From NCBI GenBank assembly GCA_003218305.1, contig QHMY01000051.1, forward strand, positions 17,965-56,862: 38,898 nucleotides of DNA, read 5' to 3'. Shown piece by piece: positions 34,665-38,898 of this stretch. This DNA comes from Verrucomicrobiota bacterium (lineage in GTDB: Bacteria; Verrucomicrobiota; Verrucomicrobiia; Chthoniobacterales; UBA10450). The position numbers and the translations under genes were made by a program. The notes beneath the pieces are model-generated. The model saw only the letters and a list, made by a program, of their open reading frames with translations. It searched no databases and had not been told where the DNA came from. Within the stretch, counting starts at the first letter, position 1. Each line of letters starts with the position of its first letter.

Positions 34665-35972
34665 ATGACTCGAGAGGAGCATCCAATCGGCGAGGATTCG
34701 CATCGCCCTCCCAGTTTCTCCGAAGCCTTTCGGTTCTGGCTCAAGCTCGGATTCATCAGCTTCGGTGGACCTGCCGGACAAATCGCCATCATGCAGTCGG
34801 AGTTGGTGGACCGAAAGAAATGGATCGACCAGGAGCGCTTTCTCCACGCGTTGAATTTTTGCATGCTGCTTCCCGGGCCGGAAGCGCAGCAGCTCGCCAT
34901 CTATCTCGGCTGGCTCTTGCACAAGACTTGGGGCGGCATTGTGGCCGGCGTTCTCTTTGTCCTTCCGTCGGTCTTCATCCTCTGGGTACTCAGCTTTGTT
35001 TATGCGGCCTACGGGAACGTCCCCTGGATCGCCGCCATCTTCTATGGTTTGAAGCCCGCCGTGATGGCGATCGTCGCTGTCGCCGTCATCAAGATCGGGC
35101 GCAAAGCATTGCGGACTCCTCTCCTGTGGGGCATCGCCGTCGTTGCGTTCGCGGCCATTTTCTTTTTCAAGGTCCCCTTCCCTTTGATTATTCTCAGCGC
35201 GGCGCTGATTGGATTTCTCGGACAAAGAATCCAGCCTGCCGCGGGAAGCGACAGGCGCAGCGTTCCCGCCGCCAAGGTCGAATTGTCCGCCCACGTTCGG
35301 CCTTCCTGGTCTCGCGCGGCGCGTATCACAATCGTCTGCCTTTTTCTCTGGTGGACGCCGGTCTTCCTCGCCGGCTTATGGCAGGGCTGGGACCACACTT
35401 TGTTTAAAGAGGGGCTTTTCTTCAGCAAAGCCGCCGTCGTGACTTTCGGCGGTGCTTATGCCGTGCTGCCGTACGTCGCGCAGCAGGCGGTGGAAAAATT
35501 CGCCTGGCTTCAACCCGGCCAGATGATGGAAGGCCTCGGCCTTGCTGAAACCACACCGGGGCCGTTGATCATGGTGCTCCAGTTTGTCGGTTTTATGGGC
35601 GGCTGGGCCAAACCCGGCCTCCTTTCCCCGCTTCTGGCCGGAACCCTCGGCGCGCTTCTCACCACCTGGGTCACCTTCGTCCCCTGTTTCCTCTGGATCT
35701 TCCTCGGCGCGCCGCACCTCGAGCAGTTGCGTGGCATCCCAAAACTGACCGCCGCGCTCTCCGCCGTCACCGCCGCAGTGGTCGGCGTGATCCTGAATCT
35801 CGCGATCTGGTTTGGCCTGCACGCGCTCTTTCCCGCGGGGCGCGCGGTCGATTGGTTCGCCCTGGTTGTGAGCACGGTGGCTTTCTTCGGAATGTTGAAA
35901 TGGAAGTGGGGGGTCGTCCCGGTTGTCGTCGGCAGTGGCATCGCCGGCTTGCTCTGGCAAGTGGTCGCGTGA
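34665..35972 (+). CDS. chrA: chromate efflux transporter (ChrA family, long form)
   Basis: 'FWLKLGFISFGGPAGQIAIMQSELVDRKKWID', 'LPGPEAQQLAIYLGWLLHKTWGG'; second half 'AVVTFGGAYAVLPYVAQQAVEKF', 'AETTPGPLIMVLQFVGF'. Confidence 0.95.
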   Translation: MTREEHPIGEDSHRPPSFSEAFRFWLKLGFISFGGPAGQIAIMQSELVDRKKWIDQERFLHALNFCMLLPGPEAQQLAIYLGWLLHKTWGGIVAGVLFVLPSVFILWVLSFVYAAYGNVPWIAAIFYGLKPAVMAIVAVAVIKIGRKALRTPLLWGIAVVAFAAIFFFKVPFPLIILSAALIGFLGQRIQPAAGSDRRSVPAAKVELSAHVRPSWSRAARITIVCLFLWWTPVFLAGLWQGWDHTLFKEGLFFSKAAVVTFGGAYAVLPYVAQQAVEKFAWLQPGQMMEGLGLAETTPGPLIMVLQFVGFMGGWAKPGLLSPLLAGTLGALLTTWVTFVPCFLWIFLGAPHLEQLRGIPKLTAALSAVTAAVVGVILNLAIWFGLHALFPAGRAVDWFALVVSTVAFFGMLKWKWGVVPVVVGSGIAGLLWQVVA

Positions 35973-35997
35973 ATGGGACGCCGGAGGCGTCACGGAA

Positions 35998-36145
35998 ATT
36001 AGCCGGTGGTGCTAACCACCGGATAACAATGGTAACTTCGTCGGGTCCTGAAGGGACGACGGAATGGCGTCGTTCGATTCTGCCGCCCCTACCGGGGCTC
36101 GTGCGCTTGTTATCCGAGATCCGGTGGTTTGCACCACCGGCTAAT
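35998..36145. repeat. near-perfect inverted repeat, 26-nt arms, 1 mismatch, ~96-nt spacer
   Basis: 'attagccggtggtgctaaccaccgga' (35998-36023) vs 'tccggtggtttgcaccaccggctaat' (36120-36145). Confidence 0.9.
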
Positions 36146-36214
36146 ATCCAACGTCCCTCCGGGACAGGCGCGCAATTTCATCGCCCGGACTAACCTTTCC
36201 GTCGTTTCGATTTT

Positions 36215-36314
36215 GGCAACCGGTGCGGTTGCCCTGCAAACCGGCTGCCTGGTCCAAACGCCTCGACATAGCGAGGCGGCTACAGCTGTCGTAGGGCAGG
36301 CGCATCGCCTGCCC
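36215..36314. repeat. palindromic element family 'ggcaaccggtgcggttgccctg ... gtagggcaggcgcatcgcctgccc'
   Basis: Shares both hairpin types with 8005-8059 and 29800-29868. Confidence 0.7.
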
Positions 36315-36386
36315 TCGTTCAGTCGCGTTGACTTGGTTCGGTTTGATTTTACGTTGCCGTGACCGGCACCGCGCCGGCTTTGAATC

Positions 36387-38186
36387 GTGAAAAGCGTCCT
36401 CTTCGTTTGTACGGGAAATATCTGCCGGAGCCCAATGGCGGAAGGGCTTTTCCGCCGTCTTTTGGGCAATCGGAAGGATATCGAGGTCGCCTCCGCCGGG
36501 GTCCACGCCGTGCGCGGCCAGCCTCCGAGCCTGCATGCCATCAACGTTTGCCAACAAGAGGGTGTGGATATTAGCGGACTGCGCAGCCAGCCGCTCACCG
36601 CGACGCTGGTCGATCACGCCACCCATATCTTCGCGATGACGGCCAGCCACCTCGACACGATCCACATGCTCTTCCCTCACGGCGCGGAAAAGGCGTATCT
36701 CCTCCGGGAATTTGAGGAGCCGGGCATGACGGTCTGGCGCGATGTTCCGGACCCGATCGGTTGCAGCCGCGATGTTTACAGCGTTTGCGCCGCCACCATT
36801 AAAAACGCTTTACCGACCGTGCTCGCGTTCGTAGAACAAAGCGAGTTCGCGGCGCCGGCCAAATTACGCGCCGGCGGCACTTCATCCTACATCATGGCAG
36901 ACCAGCCACCCAACATCCCTGCTCCTCCACCCGTTCCAGCCCCGTCAGCCGGCGGAGGGCTGCGCAAAGTCGATCCTGAAATTTTCGAGGCAGTCCAGGC
37001 GGAAGAAAAACGCCAGCGCGAGAACATCGAGCTGATCGCATCCGAAAATTTCACCAGCCGAGCGGTGATGGAAGCGCAGGGCAGCGTCCTGACCAACAAA
37101 TACGCTGAAGGTTATCCGGGGAAACGCTGGTATGGCGGTTGCGAAAATGTGGACACGGTCGAGCAACTGGCCATCGATCGCGCGAAGCAGCTTTTCAGTT
37201 GCGAACACGTGAACGTCCAGCCGCACAGCGGCGCGCAGGCGAACATGGCCGTTTACTTCTCCGTGCTAAAGCCCGGCGACAAAATTCTCGCCATGAACCT
37301 CGCTCACGGCGGCCATCTCACCCATGGCCATCCGGCGAATTTCTCCGGCAAATTCTATCAGGTCTCACAGTACGGTGTCAGCGCGGACACCGAGCAGATC
37401 GATTACGACGCTTTGCAAAAACAGGCCGAGGAAGTTCGCCCGGCCATGATTACTGCCGGCGCCTCCGCTTATCCGCGCATCATCGATTTCCCACGCCTGC
37501 GCCAGATCGCCGATTCCGTCGGCGCGCTCTTGTTTATCGACATGGCGCACATCTCCGGGCTCGTAGCCGGCGGCCAGCATCCGACGCCGATCCCGCACGC
37601 ACAGTTCGTCACCACCACCACGCACAAGAGCCTTCGCGGACCACGCGGCGGCATCGTGATGTGCACCGCCGAATATGCCAAGGCGATCGATGGCACTGTG
37701 TTCCCGGGGGTTCAGGGCGGACCGCTCATGCACGTCATCGCGGCGAAGGCCGTCTGCTTTCACGAAGCGCTCCAGCCTCCATTTCGCGATTACCAGCGAC
37801 AGGTCGTGGTGAACGCCAGAGCGCTCGCCGCCGGGTTGACGAAGCATGGTTACCGCATCGTCTCGGGCGGAACCGATAACCACCTCATGCTGGTCGATCT
37901 CCGGCCAAAGGACATCAACGGAAAGGTAGCGCAGGAAGTCCTGGATCGCGCCGGCATCACCGTGAACAAGAACGGCATCCCGTTCGACACCTACCCCATT
38001 TTCAAGCCCGGCGGCATCCGCATCGGGACACCCGCCGTCACTACTCGCGGGATGAAAGAAGAGGAAATGCTCGAGATCGCCGATCTCATCAACGACGCCC
38101 TCACCCACCGTGACGATGCTGCCGATCTCGAAAAGATCCGCGGTAAAGTTCGCGACCTCACGAGCCGCTTCCCACTTCCCTCATAA
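36387..38186 (+). CDS. glyA: fusion: low-molecular-weight protein-tyrosine/arginine phosphatase (N-term) with serine hydroxymethyltransferase (C-term)
   Basis: One uninterrupted 599-aa ORF. N-term '[22 protein letters not shown]' and '[13 protein letters not shown]'; Pro-rich linker; SHMT '[42 protein letters not shown]', PLP-Lys '[14 protein letters not shown]'. Confidence 0.93.
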   Translation: MKSVLFVCTGNICRSPMAEGLFRRLLGNRKDIEVASAGVHAVRGQPPSLHAINVCQQEGVDISGLRSQPLTATLVDHATHIFAMTASHLDTIHMLFPHGAEKAYLLREFEEPGMTVWRDVPDPIGCSRDVYSVCAATIKNALPTVLAFVEQSEFAAPAKLRAGGTSSYIMADQPPNIPAPPPVPAPSAGGGLRKVDPEIFEAVQAEEKRQRENIELIASENFTSRAVMEAQGSVLTNKYAEGYPGKRWYGGCENVDTVEQLAIDRAKQLFSCEHVNVQPHSGAQANMAVYFSVLKPGDKILAMNLAHGGHLTHGHPANFSGKFYQVSQYGVSADTEQIDYDALQKQAEEVRPAMITAGASAYPRIIDFPRLRQIADSVGALLFIDMAHISGLVAGGQHPTPIPHAQFVTTTTHKSLRGPRGGIVMCTAEYAKAIDGTVFPGVQGGPLMHVIAAKAVCFHEALQPPFRDYQRQVVVNARALAAGLTKHGYRIVSGGTDNHLMLVDLRPKDINGKVAQEVLDRAGITVNKNGIPFDTYPIFKPGGIRIGTPAVTTRGMKEEEMLEIADLINDALTHRDDAADLEKIRGKVRDLTSRFPLPS

Positions 38187-38203
38187 GAAATCTTATCGTC
38201 AAA

Positions 38204-38413
38204 ATGAACGCGGCCAAAACTGTGGGCAAGCGTACCCGGCCAGAGACGCCAGAGGAATTTCATGCCTTGGGAGCGGTGTTGGACCGCGAGATAGAATCAC
38301 TCCGCTCCTCTCCCCGGGAGCGTTTCGTCTTCAGGGCGCGCACTTGGGATGAACTGGAGCGCTTTCAAGCCCAACGTCTCCTGGCTCGTCAGCGCACAGC
38401 GCGCCCTCAATGA
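38204..38413 (+). CDS. small protein of unknown function, coupled to the downstream nucleotidyltransferase
   Basis: 69 aa; stop overlaps the next start (ATGA at 38410-38413). Confidence 0.65.
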   Translation: MNAAKTVGKRTRPETPEEFHALGAVLDREIESLRSSPRERFVFRARTWDELERFQAQRLLARQRTARPQ

Positions 38414-38856
38414 GCGACCAAACGCCGTTGTTGCGTGTTTGTACGCTCTTGAATCAACATAACGCCCGTTATCTAGTCGTCGGCGGCCGCGCTTGCTGGC
38501 TACACGGTTATGTTCGCGCCACAATCGATGTGGACATTCTGGTTCCGGAAGATCTGGATAATCACACGCGCATTATCGCCGCACTTTCCGAGCTGAGCGA
38601 TCACGCTGCGTCTGAACTGACCCCTCAGGACTTCGTTGAGAATGTCGTCGTAAAAATCGCCGACGAGGTAGAGGTCGATGTGAGCACTCGGGCATGGAAG
38701 GTTAGTTATACGGACGCCGTTGGACCATCCCTCAAAACCACAATTCAAGGTGTGGAAATACCGTACCTGGACTTGAAAACATTGATTGCGAGCAAGCGCA
38801 CGCAGCGCGGCCAGGATCAGGTTGATGTGGAACGCCTGCTATCTCTCAGTCTGTAA
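38410..38856 (+). CDS. nucleotidyltransferase-fold protein (AbiEii/MenT-like)
   Basis: 'YLVVGGRACWLHGYVRATIDVDILVPED' (GG...DxD) plus 'DEVEVDVSTRA' as a candidate third carboxylate. Confidence 0.78.
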   Translation: MSDQTPLLRVCTLLNQHNARYLVVGGRACWLHGYVRATIDVDILVPEDLDNHTRIIAALSELSDHAASELTPQDFVENVVVKIADEVEVDVSTRAWKVSYTDAVGPSLKTTIQGVEIPYLDLKTLIASKRTQRGQDQVDVERLLSLSL

Positions 38857-38898
38857 GGCAGAGGTAAACGCCGTCCGGCAATGCCTTTCATAGAATTG

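Noticed and set aside
36894-38186. SHMT as a separate gene starting at the internal ATG
   Set aside because: No convincing Shine-Dalgarno and no stop upstream in frame; the fusion is the simpler reading, though internal initiation is not excluded.
1-38898. tRNA, rRNA or riboswitch
   Set aside because: No cloverleaf with a GTTCRANNC T-arm, no rRNA core sequence and no riboswitch consensus noticed in intergenic regions; a tRNAscan-SE/Infernal run would be decisive.
1-38898. Prophage or integrative element
   Set aside because: No integrase, transposase, capsid, terminase or tRNA-flanked att-like structure; genes are mostly housekeeping or metabolic.

Overview
The window is a GC-rich bacterial chromosomal segment. 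It is probably from a Verrucomicrobiota (Chthoniobacterales-like) genome; this is inferred from a tandem 'VRAIGPSL...ESAIL..LPPGAYTA' secreted-protein domain and from the dense palindromic intergenic repeats, and was not tested. About 35 coding genes are supported. No rRNA, tRNA, CRISPR array, phage or transposase was recognised. The most interesting locus is a six-gene minus-strand operon (about 10410 to 4362). It encodes a CDP-alcohol phosphatidyltransferase, CdsA-like cytidylyltransferase, PlsC-like acyltransferase, alpha/beta-hydrolase::SAM-methyltransferase fusion, PAP2::dual-specificity phosphatase fusion and a small membrane protein. The order and unusual fusions resemble the poorly characterised E. 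coli ynbABCD genes, with two extra members, and suggest a dedicated pathway for an unidentified phospholipid. Other notable items: a GluR0-type ligand-gated channel with a non-canonical pore filter, a one-ORF fusion of low-MW protein phosphatase to serine hydroxymethyltransferase, a small Cys/aromatic-rich protein downstream of an ABC exporter and followed by tandem terminators, a protease next to a lipoprotein resembling its N-terminal domain, a 48-aa membrane protein absent from the ORF track, an overlapping small-ORF/nucleotidyltransferase pair, and several families of paired palindromic intergenic elements. All family assignments come from reading motifs; no searches were run.
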